Source: Oscillospiraceae bacterium (lineage in GTDB: Bacteria > Bacillota > Clostridia > Oscillospirales > Ruminococcaceae). Taken from it: 64,000 bases of DNA. Position 1 is the stretch's first letter, and each line of letters opens with the position of its first letter. Positions 24,255 through 32,888 of this stretch are shown piece by piece. Where the stretch lies: contig JALEOL010000031.1 of the NCBI GenBank assembly GCA_022766785.1, positions 24,395-88,394 of the forward strand, written 5' to 3'. Made by a program: the position numbers and the translations under genes. The notes beneath the pieces were generated by a model. It had not been told where the DNA came from. It saw nothing but the letters and a program-made list of their open reading frames with translations, and ran no database searches.

Positions 24255-26291
24255 ATGGGCAATTTCAGACTGAAAATAGTTCTGACGGTTATCATGCTGG
24301 TATTTTCGATACTCCCGGCGGTCATCGTCGGCGCTGTCGGAACGTTTTCCGTAATGGGCTATGAAAGCTCCGTAAAGCAGAACACTCTCAGGCAGGTGGC
24401 AGAAGCAAAGTCCGCCGGTATTGCAGAGCTGTTCTCTCATTACATCACGGGGGTCACTGCCTCGTCAAAGGTGGAAGCGGTGATCGACGGCGTGAACGGC
24501 GACGGAAGCGCGGACGAGCTTCTTTCCGCCATCAAGAGTGCGGACAGCGATATCATCGACGTTCTCATACTCAGCGGCGACGGCACTGTAGTGGCTTCCG
24601 TCAGCGGCAACTCCGGCGGTTTGTTCGAAAACCTGCCCGAGAACGGTGTGGCTGACCTCAAGAATGCGTCCTCTGTCCTTTCCTGGACGGGATATTCCGA
24701 GCAGCAGCTTGACGCTGTGTACTTCTCCTCCAAGATCGAGGACGACAGCAAGAACGTCATCGGCGCTTTTGTCGAGATAGTCTCCGTCGCTCCCGAGAGC
24801 GGTATGCAGAAGGCTATCGCAGGTCAGTTCGGCGACCTCTCTAACAGCAGGTTCATGCTGGTGGACGCTTCCGGCGCGGCTCTCAATTCTTCTTCCGGCA
24901 ACGTCAGCAGGGACTTCTCCACCGGAAGCCTGTGGACAAACGGAATAAGCAAGCTGTTCGACCCCAACAGCAAGGAGCTTGACGCCCTGAGGAATTCCTC
25001 TGATACGAAATCTGTTATCGGCGACGCCGGCGGCAGCGTTTACTGTGCCGGTCTTATCGACAAGACCATCAGCGACTGGAGATGGGTCGCAGCGGCGGAC
25101 AGCAGCAGCTTCCATTCCTTCTCGCTCACCACTAATCTGCTGGGCTGGGTAGTTGTCGCGGCATGTGCTGTGGTGTTCTCCGTGGGTTCGCTCATGGTGA
25201 TAGGAAAGTTCCTCGGAAACATGAGCGGAATGCTCAAGACCATGACCGAGATATCCGAGGCGGAGGGCGCTACCGATATCCGCTTCAAGGTAACAAACAG
25301 AAAGAGCGAGCTGGGCGAGATCCAGACTTCCTTCAACGATCTGCTGGACGAGGTGTTCCTCAGCGAGGAGCGTCACCGCACCATTGCGGAGCTGTCCGAT
25401 AACATGCTGTTCGAGTGGGATTTCCACAAGGAAAGAATGTACTGCTCCCCCAACATGCTGGCGAAGTTCGATATCAACACTGACGATTCCACCCTGTCAA
25501 ACGGCAGGTTCATAGACTCGCTGATGAACCAGGAGGACGCTGAAAAGTACAAGCGCGACATCAATCAGCTGCTCAAGAACAAGAACGGCTACAACAGCGA
25601 ATATCAGCTCAAGACCAAGAGCGGAGCGCTTATCTGGGTATCCCTGCGCGCAGTATGCATTACCGACCGCCTGAGTGAGCCGCTGAGAGTTATCGGCGTC
25701 ATGACGGATATCGACAACGAGAAGAAGCTGGAGCTGCAGCTGTCCGAGCGCGCAAGCTACGACTTCCTGTCACAGCTTTACAACAGAAACACGTTCATCA
25801 GAAATCTCACCTCCGAGATCGAGCGCCGCGGCACAAAGAGAGTGGCTGCGATGTTCCTCGACGTGGACGACTTCAAGTTCATCAACGACCGCTTCGGTCA
25901 TACAATCGGCGACGAGGTCATCAGGTTCGTTGCTGACACTATCCGCAAGAAGGTAGACGACAGGGGCGGCTTCGCGGGACGCTTCGGCGGCGACGAGTTC
26001 GTGCTCTGCTTCACCAACCAGGAGGATATCGATAACATCGAGAACATCTCCATGGATATCATCGACGAGCTGTACCAGGGCTATGATACTGCGGACGGCG
26101 GAATGCACATCGACGTCAAGATAAGTATAGGCGTTGCGTACTGCCCGGATCATACCGAGGACGTCAACGAGCTGCTGTCCTTTGCTGACACGGCGATGTA
26201 CTTCGTAAAGAAGAACGGCAAGACCAACTACCACATCTACATACCCGAAGACAGCGCTACTGATGAGTATAAGGATCCTGAGGGCTTCTGA
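24255..26291 (+). CDS. membrane diguanylate cyclase with extracytoplasmic sensor, PAS and GGDEF domains
   Basis: A 678-residue protein. TM1 (about 6-30), an extracellular Cache-like sensor (about 31-290), TM2 (about 293-317), a HAMP-like linker, a PAS domain (about 375-500, with FEWDFHKERMYCSP) and a GGDEF domain (about 505-665). The active site reads RFGGDEF and the preceding DFLSQLYNR matches the DxLT-type motif, so it should make c-di-GMP from two GTP. The inhibitory RxxD site is changed (RGGF), implying loss of product feedback at that site. ATG 24255 follows GGGGGAT. It is the likely source of ligand for the PilZ and ComFB-like neighbours. Confidence 0.95.
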   Translation: MGNFRLKIVLTVIMLVFSILPAVIVGAVGTFSVMGYESSVKQNTLRQVAEAKSAGIAELFSHYITGVTASSKVEAVIDGVNGDGSADELLSAIKSADSDIIDVLILSGDGTVVASVSGNSGGLFENLPENGVADLKNASSVLSWTGYSEQQLDAVYFSSKIEDDSKNVIGAFVEIVSVAPESGMQKAIAGQFGDLSNSRFMLVDASGAALNSSSGNVSRDFSTGSLWTNGISKLFDPNSKELDALRNSSDTKSVIGDAGGSVYCAGLIDKTISDWRWVAAADSSSFHSFSLTTNLLGWVVVAACAVVFSVGSLMVIGKFLGNMSGMLKTMTEISEAEGATDIRFKVTNRKSELGEIQTSFNDLLDEVFLSEERHRTIAELSDNMLFEWDFHKERMYCSPNMLAKFDINTDDSTLSNGRFIDSLMNQEDAEKYKRDINQLLKNKNGYNSEYQLKTKSGALIWVSLRAVCITDRLSEPLRVIGVMTDIDNEKKLELQLSERASYDFLSQLYNRNTFIRNLTSEIERRGTKRVAAMFLDVDDFKFINDRFGHTIGDEVIRFVADTIRKKVDDRGGFAGRFGGDEFVLCFTNQEDIDNIENISMDIIDELYQGYDTADGGMHIDVKISIGVAYCPDHTEDVNELLSFADTAMYFVKKNGKTNYHIYIPEDSATDEYKDPEGF

Positions 26292-26305
26292 TAACAAATT
26301 CCAAA

Positions 26306-26336
26306 ACACCGAGGGCGGACATTTTATGTGCGCCCT
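26306..26336 (+). terminator. possible weak terminator between cyclase and parA
   Basis: GAGGGCG and CGCCCTT pair across a loop with ACATTTTATGT, itself self-complementary. Only a weak T-run follows, so read-through into parA is plausible. Confidence 0.4.
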
Positions 26337-26384
26337 TGTGATGTCTGAAAAAACGCAGCAGGCGCTGCAACGGAGGTTTTTTGA

Positions 26385-27167
26385 TTGGCTAAGATAATCG
26401 CACTTACAAACCAGAAGGGCGGCGTCGGCAAGACCACCACCTGCTGCTCCATCTGCGGAGGTCTTGCTGCCGTTGGGAAAAAGGTGCTGGCGGTAGACCT
26501 TGATCCGCAGGGGAACCTCAGCTTCTCCCTGGGCGTGGAGGCTGAGGACTGCTACACGATATATGATGTATTCAAGGGGAACTGCGACATCACCGACGCG
26601 ATACAGCACGGAGAGATCTGCGACGTTATCGCTTCCAACATTCTGCTGTCCGGCGTGGAGCTGGAGCTTACGGGAGTGGGACGCGAGTATATCCTGAGGG
26701 AGCAGATCGAGACTATCCGTGACGAGTACGATTTTATCATACTTGACACGCCCCCGGCGCTGTCGGTGCTCACCATAAACGCATACACTGCGGCGGACGA
26801 ACTGGTTATCCCCATGCTGTGCGAGATACTGAGTCTACAGGGTATTGCACAGCTGAAGCAGACCATATTCGCAGTGCAGCGGTACTACAACAAGGAACTG
26901 ACCGTGGGGGGGATACTTCTCAACAAGTACAACCCCCGACTCACCCTGACAAAAGACGTGGAGGATCTTGCAAACGTCATCGCACAGCAGCTCAACACGA
27001 AGATATACAAGACCCGGATAAGCGCCAGCGTAAGCATTGCGGAGGCTCCGGCGCACGGCGAGAGCGTGATCACCTATTCCCCGAGATCAAAGGCGGCGGC
27101 GGAGTATCTTGCATTTGTTGAGGAGCTTACCGGAACGAAATGCGTCAGGAACGCGGCGAAGAAATGA
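26385..27167 (+). CDS. ParA-family ATPase
   Basis: A 260-residue ATPase with the deviant Walker A KGGVGKTT at residues about 11-18, the switch motif VDLDPQGNLS and Walker B FIILDTPPAL. It is the small, HTH-free type typical of chromosomal Soj or of orphan MinD/ParA positioning proteins. The start is TTG 26385, chosen because CGGAGG is about 9 nt upstream and the homologous N-terminus MAKIIALTNQKGG begins there. No parB is present; the gene overlaps the ComFB-like gene by 4 nt. A role in positioning a complex rather than plasmid partition is possible. Confidence 0.93.
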   Translation: MAKIIALTNQKGGVGKTTTCCSICGGLAAVGKKVLAVDLDPQGNLSFSLGVEAEDCYTIYDVFKGNCDITDAIQHGEICDVIASNILLSGVELELTGVGREYILREQIETIRDEYDFIILDTPPALSVLTINAYTAADELVIPMLCEILSLQGIAQLKQTIFAVQRYYNKELTVGGILLNKYNPRLTLTKDVEDLANVIAQQLNTKIYKTRISASVSIAEAPAHGESVITYSPRSKAAAEYLAFVEELTGTKCVRNAAKK

Positions 27168-27823
27168 GAGAGCATAACAACATCATTACCGACCGCTACG
27201 AGAACGACCATGACGGCGCTGTTCTCGTGGCGAAAGAGGACGAACCGGTGCGAAAGCCGGCGGAGCGTCCCTCCGGGAGAAAAAAGCCTTCCGGCTCCGT
27301 AAAGAAAGCTCCCCCGAAAAAGCAGGGAAAGCAAGCCGCCCAGACCGGAGAGCAAACCCCCAGCGTAAAGACACCCAGTGTGATGAAGCTTATCCAGGAC
27401 AGCGAGGAACTTGAAAATCAGGTCATCGCCGCCGGGAAGAGCCGTATCCCAAGACAGCTGCGAGGAATAGAGCCGCTTTCCAGGGTCATTCGCCGGGAAG
27501 CCGCGGCGGAGAAGCAGCTGGAGGAAAAGCAGACAACGCCGCTGGTGACGAGGGACCTGACCGGGCTTATCGCCGAGAAAGAAGCGCCGGAGATACTGGC
27601 AAGGTTCAACGCCTGCGATTGTGAGGTGTGCAAGGGGGAGCTTGCCCGGCTTGCCGCGGAGGAGCTTCCGGCGAGATACATCAGGCTGCCAGAGGGAGAG
27701 GGTCTGGACTGGGACGGCTTTTCGGATGACGAGAAGCTGCTGGCAGGCTCGGTGAAAAGATCCGTCACCACCGTGATGATACGGCTGATGATGGCTAACA
27801 AAAAGCGTAATTTCCACAGCTGA
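27164..27823 (+). CDS. protein with C-terminal ComFB-like domain
   Basis: A 219-residue protein. The first 75 residues are Lys/Pro-rich and probably disordered (SGRKKPSGSVKKAPPKKQG). Residues about 115-200 match the ComFB pattern: a short helix LTGLIAEKEAPEILARF, then CDCEVCKGELARLAAEELP and ARYIRL. ComFB proteins are small helical dimers; members in cyanobacteria have been described as c-di-NMP receptors. ATG 27164 overlaps the parA stop (ATGA); ATG 27140 would lengthen it by eight residues. Coupling to ParA and the nearby PilZ and cyclase genes suggest a c-di-GMP-responsive positioning module. Confidence 0.72.
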   Translation: MREHNNIITDRYENDHDGAVLVAKEDEPVRKPAERPSGRKKPSGSVKKAPPKKQGKQAAQTGEQTPSVKTPSVMKLIQDSEELENQVIAAGKSRIPRQLRGIEPLSRVIRREAAAEKQLEEKQTTPLVTRDLTGLIAEKEAPEILARFNACDCEVCKGELARLAAEELPARYIRLPEGEGLDWDGFSDDEKLLAGSVKRSVTTVMIRLMMANKKRNFHS

Positions 27824-27884
27824 CCGGGGTTTGTGCGACAAAGAGAAAAATATAGTGCATATGCCACAAAAATCATAATTGTTG

Positions 27885-27913
27885 TTGCAAAATCTTGGTG
27901 TTTGTGGTATAAT
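27885..27913 (+). promoter_or_regulatory. promoter of the Gly/Ser-rich operon
   Basis: TTGCAA (27885-27890), 17-bp spacer, TATAAT (27908-27913), 42 bp before the TTG start. The run of A after the -10 suits a strong promoter. Confidence 0.8.
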
Positions 27914-27954
27914 AAAAATGGTAATATACCGATACAGCAGAGGAGGTGGCTCCG

Positions 27955-28650
27955 TTGAATTGTTCTTTATGGTTCGGGCGGTGCAGGGTCAATAACGCAT
28001 CGGAGATCGCAGAGCATTTCGACCTGGCGTCTGTCCGCGGCTATTTCCTGGGAGGAAGTCTCGCAGAATGGCTGAGAGAACACGGCGGAGAACATCAGGC
28101 TGCTGAACTTGACGCCCTCGACCCGAAAGACCCGGCGCTCGACCGGAGGCTTGCGGAAATATTCGGGCAGGCTCCCAGTGCTGAGAAGAAGGTATTCACC
28201 GGAACTGCGGCGGCTGGCTGCTCCGGGGGGGCTGGATATGGTTCCGGCTCGTCTTTCCGGGGCTCGTATTTTCCGGGGAGCTTCTCTCTCACCTCATTTT
28301 CGGGGAATTTCGGTTACGGTTCCGGTTCGTTCTTTTCGGGGAGCTACTTTGTGGGAAGTTTCGGCGGTTTCCGTATGTGGGAGTGGGAATGGGAATGGCG
28401 CTACAGCAGCTTCCTCGGTTCGTTCGGGGGAGGTTCCCGGAGGGCTGGCTCTTTCTTCGCCGGAATGTTCATCGGGGGTTCTTTTTACGGGAGCTTCCGC
28501 ACGGGTTCGTTTTTGGGAGGTTCTTTCCCCTGCTCGGGAATGGGATACGGCAGCCGCTTCATAACCCCGGACGAGTACGACAGGATAATGTACGAGACCC
28601 TGCGCAGATGTCCGCTGGACTGCTTTGGCTACGGGATACACATAGTCTGA
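27955..28650 (+). CDS. Gly/Ser/aromatic low-complexity protein, unknown function
   Basis: A 231-residue protein. The TTG at 27955 is taken as start because AGGAGG (27941-27946) lies 8 nt before it and overlaps the alternative GTG 27946. Residues 1-85 form a small helical domain (HFDLASVRGYFLGGSLAEWL, then an LDALDPKDP acidic loop). Residues about 90-200 are a repeat tract in which Phe or Tyr recurs every 4-5 residues in a Gly-Ser background (GSYF, GSFF, GSFLGGSF), broken by MWEWEWEWR. The last 30 residues (EYDRIMYETLRRCPLDCFGYG) are helical with two cysteines. No signal peptide is seen. I do not recognise the family. Confidence 0.75.
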   Translation: MNCSLWFGRCRVNNASEIAEHFDLASVRGYFLGGSLAEWLREHGGEHQAAELDALDPKDPALDRRLAEIFGQAPSAEKKVFTGTAAAGCSGGAGYGSGSSFRGSYFPGSFSLTSFSGNFGYGSGSFFSGSYFVGSFGGFRMWEWEWEWRYSSFLGSFGGGSRRAGSFFAGMFIGGSFYGSFRTGSFLGGSFPCSGMGYGSRFITPDEYDRIMYETLRRCPLDCFGYGIHIV

Positions 28651-28662
28651 CGAGGTAACGAT

Positions 28663-29487
28663 TTGGACGCATTTCATATAATTTCTACGGCTCCGTTTTT
28701 CGCGAAAAATAACGGGGCTTTTGCTTTAGAGGATTTCGACCTGTACTGCGCCGTGATATCCGCGCTGGAGTGGCGCAGGGACGGCAGCAGGATATTTCTG
28801 TACTGCGACAGACCGGCGGCGGAGTACATCGGGAACGCCGGGCTTTCTTCGGTGTGGGACGAGGTAAGGGCGGCTGTCCCGGACGACCTCGGCGGCATCG
28901 ACCCGGAGATGTTCTGGGCGGCAGGGAAGCTGCTGGCGCTGCGTCAGATGCCCGCTCCCTGCGTGATGATCGACACCGACCTTATCGTGTGGAGAAAGCC
29001 GGAGTTCGGCGAGGAGCTTATCGCGGCGCACCGGGAGGATCTGAACCCGGACATCTATCCGCCGCTGGAGTTCTTCTCTGCGCCGGGGCACAGCATTCCG
29101 GAGTTCAGCCGGGAGGTTTTGCCGCTGAATACGGCGTTCCTTTATATGCCGGACAACTCGCTGAAGGAGCTGTACACTTCCCAGGCGATAGCGTTCATGA
29201 GATCGGCGGAGAAGTGCGGCGATAAGCTTAAATACATGGTGTTTGCGGAGCAGCGCATGGCGGCGATGTGCGCGGACTTCACCGGCACGCCGGTGAAAAC
29301 GCTGCTGGACAAGGATCATCTGTTCTTTCCGCAGGACAGCTTCACCCACCTCTGGGGGGCAAAGCAGAAGATGAGGGACGTGCCGGCGCTCCGGGAGGAG
29401 TTCATCGGCAGATGCGTGACGAGGCTGCAGCGCGATTACCCCGGCTGGGAGTGGACTGTCGGCAGGATAAAGGAGGCGGCGAGGTGA
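28663..29487 (+). CDS. glycosyltransferase-like (GT-A fold) protein
   Basis: A 274-residue protein beginning at TTG 28663, with ACGAGG upstream. It has the look of a GT-A nucleotide-sugar transferase: an N-terminal beta-alpha core, a DxD-type metal motif in VMIDTDLIVW (about residues 105-114) and an HLWG motif near the C-terminus. It resembles uncharacterised GT-like proteins rather than a family with known substrate. It is 12 nt after the Gly/Ser-rich gene and shares GTGA with the cysteine desulfurase. Modification of the repeat protein is a testable inference from context. Confidence 0.68.
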   Translation: MDAFHIISTAPFFAKNNGAFALEDFDLYCAVISALEWRRDGSRIFLYCDRPAAEYIGNAGLSSVWDEVRAAVPDDLGGIDPEMFWAAGKLLALRQMPAPCVMIDTDLIVWRKPEFGEELIAAHREDLNPDIYPPLEFFSAPGHSIPEFSREVLPLNTAFLYMPDNSLKELYTSQAIAFMRSAEKCGDKLKYMVFAEQRMAAMCADFTGTPVKTLLDKDHLFFPQDSFTHLWGAKQKMRDVPALREEFIGRCVTRLQRDYPGWEWTVGRIKEAAR

Positions 29488-30635
29488 TCTATCTTGACAA
29501 TGCGGCGAGCGCCCCGGTGCTGGAATGCGCCCGGGCGGCAGCAGAGCCTTTTTTGTGGGAATGCTGCGGCAACCCCTCGTCAGTACATACCGAGGGCAGG
29601 CGCGCGGCACTGGCGTTGATCGAAGCACGGGAGAAGTGCGCCCGGGCAATAGGAGCTTCACCGGAGGAGATCGTGTTCACCTCCGGCGGAACGGAGTCGG
29701 ACAACATGGCGGTGAGGTCTGCGGCGCTGCTGGGCCTGCGCTCCGGGAAAAAGCGCATAGTCACCACGGAGATCGAGCACCCGGCGGTGCTGGAGTGCTG
29801 TAAATTCCTGGAGGACTGGGGCTTTGAGGTGAAGTACCTCGGGGTGAACGGCAGCGGCTATGTCTCCCCGGAGCAGGCGGCGGAGCTTATTACCCCGGAC
29901 ACCGCTCTGGTGAGCGTAATGACGGCGAACAACGAGGTCGGTACTGTTCAGCCGGTGAGGGAGATAGCTTCGCTGTGCCGGGAGCGTGGCGTGCTGTTCC
30001 ACACGGACGCGGTTCAGGCTGCCGGAATGCTGCCCCTTGACGTCGGGGAGCTTGGCTGCGACATGCTGTCGGTTTCGGCGCACAAGCTTGGGGGTATCCG
30101 TGGCGCTGGTCTGCTGTACTGCCGCAGGGGAACGCCGCTCCTGCCGCTTATCTACGGCGGCGGTCAGGAGAACGGGCTTCGCTCCGGGACGGAGAACACC
30201 GCTGCTATAGCCGCAATGGGAGCTGCAATGGAGCACGCCTGCGCGGATATTCCCGTAAAATCGGCGAGAATGGCGGCGGTACGCGACCGGCTGATCTCAC
30301 TGCTGCTGGAGATACCCCACAGCAGGCTTAACGGCGGAATGTCCCCCCGGCTTTGCGGCAACGTGAACGTTTCGTTCGCCGGGGTGGAGGGGGAGAGCCT
30401 GGTGCTGGGGCTTGACCTTCGGGGAGTGTGCGCGTCCTCCGGCTCGGCGTGCGCCAGCGGAGATGAGCGTCCGTCCCATGTGCTTTCGGCGATGAATACC
30501 CCCCGGGAGCTGCTGAAAGGCTCGCTAAGGCTCACATTGTCGGAATTCACCACCATTTCCGATGTTGAGCAGGCTGCTGTGGCAGTCCGCGATACGGTGG
30601 AGACACTTCGGGAGCTTCGGGTGTGGACAGGATAA
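29484..30635 (+). CDS. cysteine desulfurase (NifS/IscS family)
   Basis: A 383-residue PLP enzyme that moves sulfur from cysteine to an acceptor persulfide for Fe-S clusters or thio-modified tRNA. Motifs: YLDNAASAP near the start, GNPSSVHTEGR, FTSGGTESDN, HTDAVQAAG, the PLP lysine in SAHKLGG, and the catalytic Cys in SSGSACASGD. The GTG start at 29484 overlaps the preceding stop and has GGAGG 7 nt upstream; the longer upstream frame is out of register with homology. No IscU or ThiI partner is adjacent, so the acceptor is unknown. Confidence 0.94.
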   Translation: MIYLDNAASAPVLECARAAAEPFLWECCGNPSSVHTEGRRAALALIEAREKCARAIGASPEEIVFTSGGTESDNMAVRSAALLGLRSGKKRIVTTEIEHPAVLECCKFLEDWGFEVKYLGVNGSGYVSPEQAAELITPDTALVSVMTANNEVGTVQPVREIASLCRERGVLFHTDAVQAAGMLPLDVGELGCDMLSVSAHKLGGIRGAGLLYCRRGTPLLPLIYGGGQENGLRSGTENTAAIAAMGAAMEHACADIPVKSARMAAVRDRLISLLLEIPHSRLNGGMSPRLCGNVNVSFAGVEGESLVLGLDLRGVCASSGSACASGDERPSHVLSAMNTPRELLKGSLRLTLSEFTTISDVEQAAVAVRDTVETLRELRVWTG

Positions 30636-30700
30636 CGTTACCTCTGACCCTGATTGCCGTATTATGGCTGAAGATACAAATACCAAACAGTAAAACTAAA

Positions 30701-30731
30701 TTCCCCGACCAGCGAAAATGCAGTCGGGGAA
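30701..30731. terminator. hairpin after the cysteine desulfurase gene
   Basis: TTCCCCGAC (30701-30709) pairs perfectly with GTCGGGGAA (30723-30731). T-runs are weak on both strands, so it is only a possible terminator. The stretch 30636-31280 has no coding gene; it holds this hairpin, a terminator, a palindrome, tRNA-Gln, a mini-repeat and a second terminator. Confidence 0.5.
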
Positions 30732-30854
30732 AGCTGTTATTTATGCAATACAAAATAGATTTAGTGGAAAGCCACTTTACCGCTGTAATGGCGCACGAGA
30801 TTTTTTGGTTTTTTGCGGTCGGCTTTTATATAACAAGACAAATTTGTTATACAT

Positions 30855-30887
30855 AGAAAAAACAGCCGTCCCACTCCGGGACGGCTG
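30855..30887 (-). terminator. terminator of the tRNA-Gln transcript
   Basis: CAGCCGTCCC (30863-30872) pairs with GGGACGGCTG (30878-30887), 10 bp with a 5-nt loop; on the minus strand it is followed by TTTTTTC. Confidence 0.88.
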
Positions 30888-30900
30888 AGAAAAATCGGAT

Positions 30901-30930
30901 GTTTTGCCGCGCTTGTTCGCGCGGCAAAAC
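30901..30930 (-). other. perfect palindrome between tRNA-Gln and its terminator
   Basis: GTTTTGCCGCGC (30901-30912) pairs with GCGCGGCAAAAC (30919-30930) around a 6-nt loop, starting 2 bp beyond the encoded CCA end. It has no T-run, so it is not a normal terminator; it may be a 3'-processing or stability element of the pre-tRNA. Confidence 0.6.
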
Positions 30931-30932
30931 GC

Positions 30933-31008
30933 TGGTTGGGGTGGAAGGATTTGAACCCTCGAAATGGCGGAGTCAGAGTCCGATGCCTTACCACTTGGCG
31001 ACACCCCA
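30933..31008 (-). tRNA. tRNA-Gln (anticodon CUG)
   Basis: 76 nt including an encoded CCA (30935-30933). The acceptor arm TGGGGTG pairs with CACCCCA, with discriminator A. The D arm has CCAAGTGGTAAGG. The anticodon arm is TCGGA-CTCTGAC-TCCGC, giving anticodon CUG with one T-C mismatch at the base of the stem. The T arm contains GGGTTCAAATCC. It is an isolated tRNA gene reading toward the cysteine desulfurase. Confidence 0.95.
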
Positions 31009-31137
31009 GTGACTTAACGTATAATATTATAGCACGCAGATTTGATTTTGTCAATAGGTTTTTCGAAAATTTCTCAAATTTTTTCTGATTTTTTTCCCGG
31101 CGTGAACCATAGGAGCGGCGTTCAACGATAATATTAT

Positions 31138-31186
31138 ACTAATAACCGTTTAAACAAAGATTTCCTGAGTTTAAATGGTTATTAGT
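31138..31186. repeat. mini copy of the ACTAATAACC palindromic repeat
   Basis: A 49-bp element consisting only of the two ends of the longer family: ACTAATAACCGTTTAAAC on the left and the inverted GTTTAAATGGTTATTAGT-type end on the right. It is flanked by a direct ATTAT repeat on each side (31133-31137, 31187-31191), as expected for a 5-bp target duplication. Confidence 0.8.
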
Positions 31187-31233
31187 ATTATACCCGGAGA
31201 ACAAGGAACTATGCATTACGCTTCAATAATACC

Positions 31234-31264
31234 GAAAAAATACCCCCCGGTCTCCCGAGGGGCA
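31234..31264 (-). terminator. terminator of the first substrate-binding lipoprotein gene
   Basis: On the minus strand, TGCCCCTCGG and CCGGGGGGTA form a GC-rich stem with one mismatch, followed by TTTTTTCGG. Confidence 0.8.
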
Positions 31265-31280
31265 TTTGTTTATCTGATAA

Positions 31281-32834
31281 TCAGAGCTTGCTGATCTTCT
31301 CGTTGATCTCGTTGATTCGAGTATCGATCTGTGTGAAGTACTCAGCGTTGAGCTGTGCGTAGGTCTTTTCACCGCTCAGATATACGGTCTTGGTCAGTGC
31401 CTCAACAGGGGACTCGGACTTGCTTGCGTCAGCGATGTCGTTGCCTATACCGTTCTTGAAGTCGAATACAGGAGTGATCTTGCTGGTGCCGTCAAGTGCG
31501 GTCTGGCTGTAGATGAAGTCGAGGTTGTAGTCTGACCAGCCGTACTTGTCCTTAGCCTGCTTTCTGGAAGCAGCTGTAACCTCAGGATCAAGAGCAGTGG
31601 TAACGCAGCAGTCGATCCATGCAGCAACGCCGTTTGCGTTGGTGGAACCCTTGCACCACATCAGAGCGTCCTGCTTCATGAAGTGGTAGTACTTGTCAGC
31701 CTGCGGATCTCTCGGATAGGGAACTACGCAGATCTCGTCATCGCCCCAGCTGAATCTGTCAGCGAACTTCTTAAGACCGCCATCGCCCTCGAATTCCCAT
31801 GTACCGCCGTTAGCATAGAACAGAATGTTGCCCTGTGCCCACAGCTTCGGGTTGAGAGACCAGCCGTTCTCCTGGATCGGCCATCTGAGGTTCTCGGACT
31901 GCATGGTGGTCAGCAGATCCATAGCTCTCTGAACGTTTGCGCTGTTCATGTTGTTTACGAGCTTGCCGTTCTCGATGCTTACGATAGGAGTACCGGTGGA
32001 TACCAGCAGCTCTATCTCGGTGTTGTAGCCCATTGTTGCGAATCTGTCGTCGCCGGACTTCTGGAATGCTCTTATCATCTCAAGGAAGGTATCCCATGTC
32101 CAGTTGTCGTTCTCGAACAGCTCGCGCGGATCCTCGAGACCTGCGTCCTCGATAACGCTCTTGCGGTAGTACAGCAGAGAGTCGAAGGAGATCTCATAGA
32201 TAGCGCAGTAGTACTTTCCGTTGAGCACGAACATGTCCATTACGTCCTTTGCGGAAGCCCACTTGTCGGTTGTCAGGTCGATGATGCCGTCGATAGGCTG
32301 ATATCTGCCCTGGAGAGCTCCGTAGGGATAGTCGCGGATCTCGAACGGGAACAGGTCAGGGGAGTCGCCAGACTGGATAGCGGTAGCCAGCTTGTCGTAA
32401 CGGGAGTTGTAGTCGGTGTAGATGTAGTCGAAAATTCTGCCGGTGTGGTCGTAGTTTTCGCTTACGGGCATACCGTTCTCGGGGATACCATAGACCTCCT
32501 TGAACAGCTCTGCGTTTGCAGCGGTCTCATCGATCTCCCACCATGCCATCCACTTGATACGGGTGTCAACGTCAAGGTCGGGGTTATCCAGCTTGTCAGC
32601 GGCGCTCTTTGCAGCGTCCTGAACGGCAGGGTCGGTGTCGAATGTAGCTGTCGTTACAGCGGAAACAGGTGCGTTGTTCGCAGTGGTGCCTGCGTTGGGT
32701 GCCCCGGCATTGGAAGCGGCAGAGGTGCCGTTGCCACCGTCGGTCAGACCCGGATCCTCATCGCATGCAGTCAGCGACAGTACCATTGCAGCAGCAAGCA
32801 TGCTGGCAGCAACTGTCTTAAACTTGTTCATCAT
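31281..32834 (-). CDS. extracellular substrate-binding lipoprotein (sugar ABC type), copy 1
   Basis: A 517-residue lipoprotein: signal sequence with lipobox LTAC (Cys about residue 24), then an Ala/Thr-rich linker (about 30-75) and a two-lobed solute-binding fold of the family 1 (sugar or oligosaccharide) kind. Clues are the SPDLFPFEIRDYPYG region, ENDNWTWDTFLEMIRAFQKS and the GGTWEFEG Trp-rich segments. No permease or ATPase gene is adjacent, so it must use distant transporter parts or act otherwise. It is a paralogue of the proteins at 44662-46206 and 46275-47798 and has its own promoter and terminator. Confidence 0.9.
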   Translation of the reverse strand: MMNKFKTVAASMLAAAMVLSLTACDEDPGLTDGGNGTSAASNAGAPNAGTTANNAPVSAVTTATFDTDPAVQDAAKSAADKLDNPDLDVDTRIKWMAWWEIDETAANAELFKEVYGIPENGMPVSENYDHTGRIFDYIYTDYNSRYDKLATAIQSGDSPDLFPFEIRDYPYGALQGRYQPIDGIIDLTTDKWASAKDVMDMFVLNGKYYCAIYEISFDSLLYYRKSVIEDAGLEDPRELFENDNWTWDTFLEMIRAFQKSGDDRFATMGYNTEIELLVSTGTPIVSIENGKLVNNMNSANVQRAMDLLTTMQSENLRWPIQENGWSLNPKLWAQGNILFYANGGTWEFEGDGGLKKFADRFSWGDDEICVVPYPRDPQADKYYHFMKQDALMWCKGSTNANGVAAWIDCCVTTALDPEVTAASRKQAKDKYGWSDYNLDFIYSQTALDGTSKITPVFDFKNGIGNDIADASKSESPVEALTKTVYLSGEKTYAQLNAEYFTQIDTRINEINEKISKL

Positions 32835-32888
32835 AAACCTCCATTAAGTAAAAATGTTTTAACAGTGACAAAAATTTTGCCTATCCAT

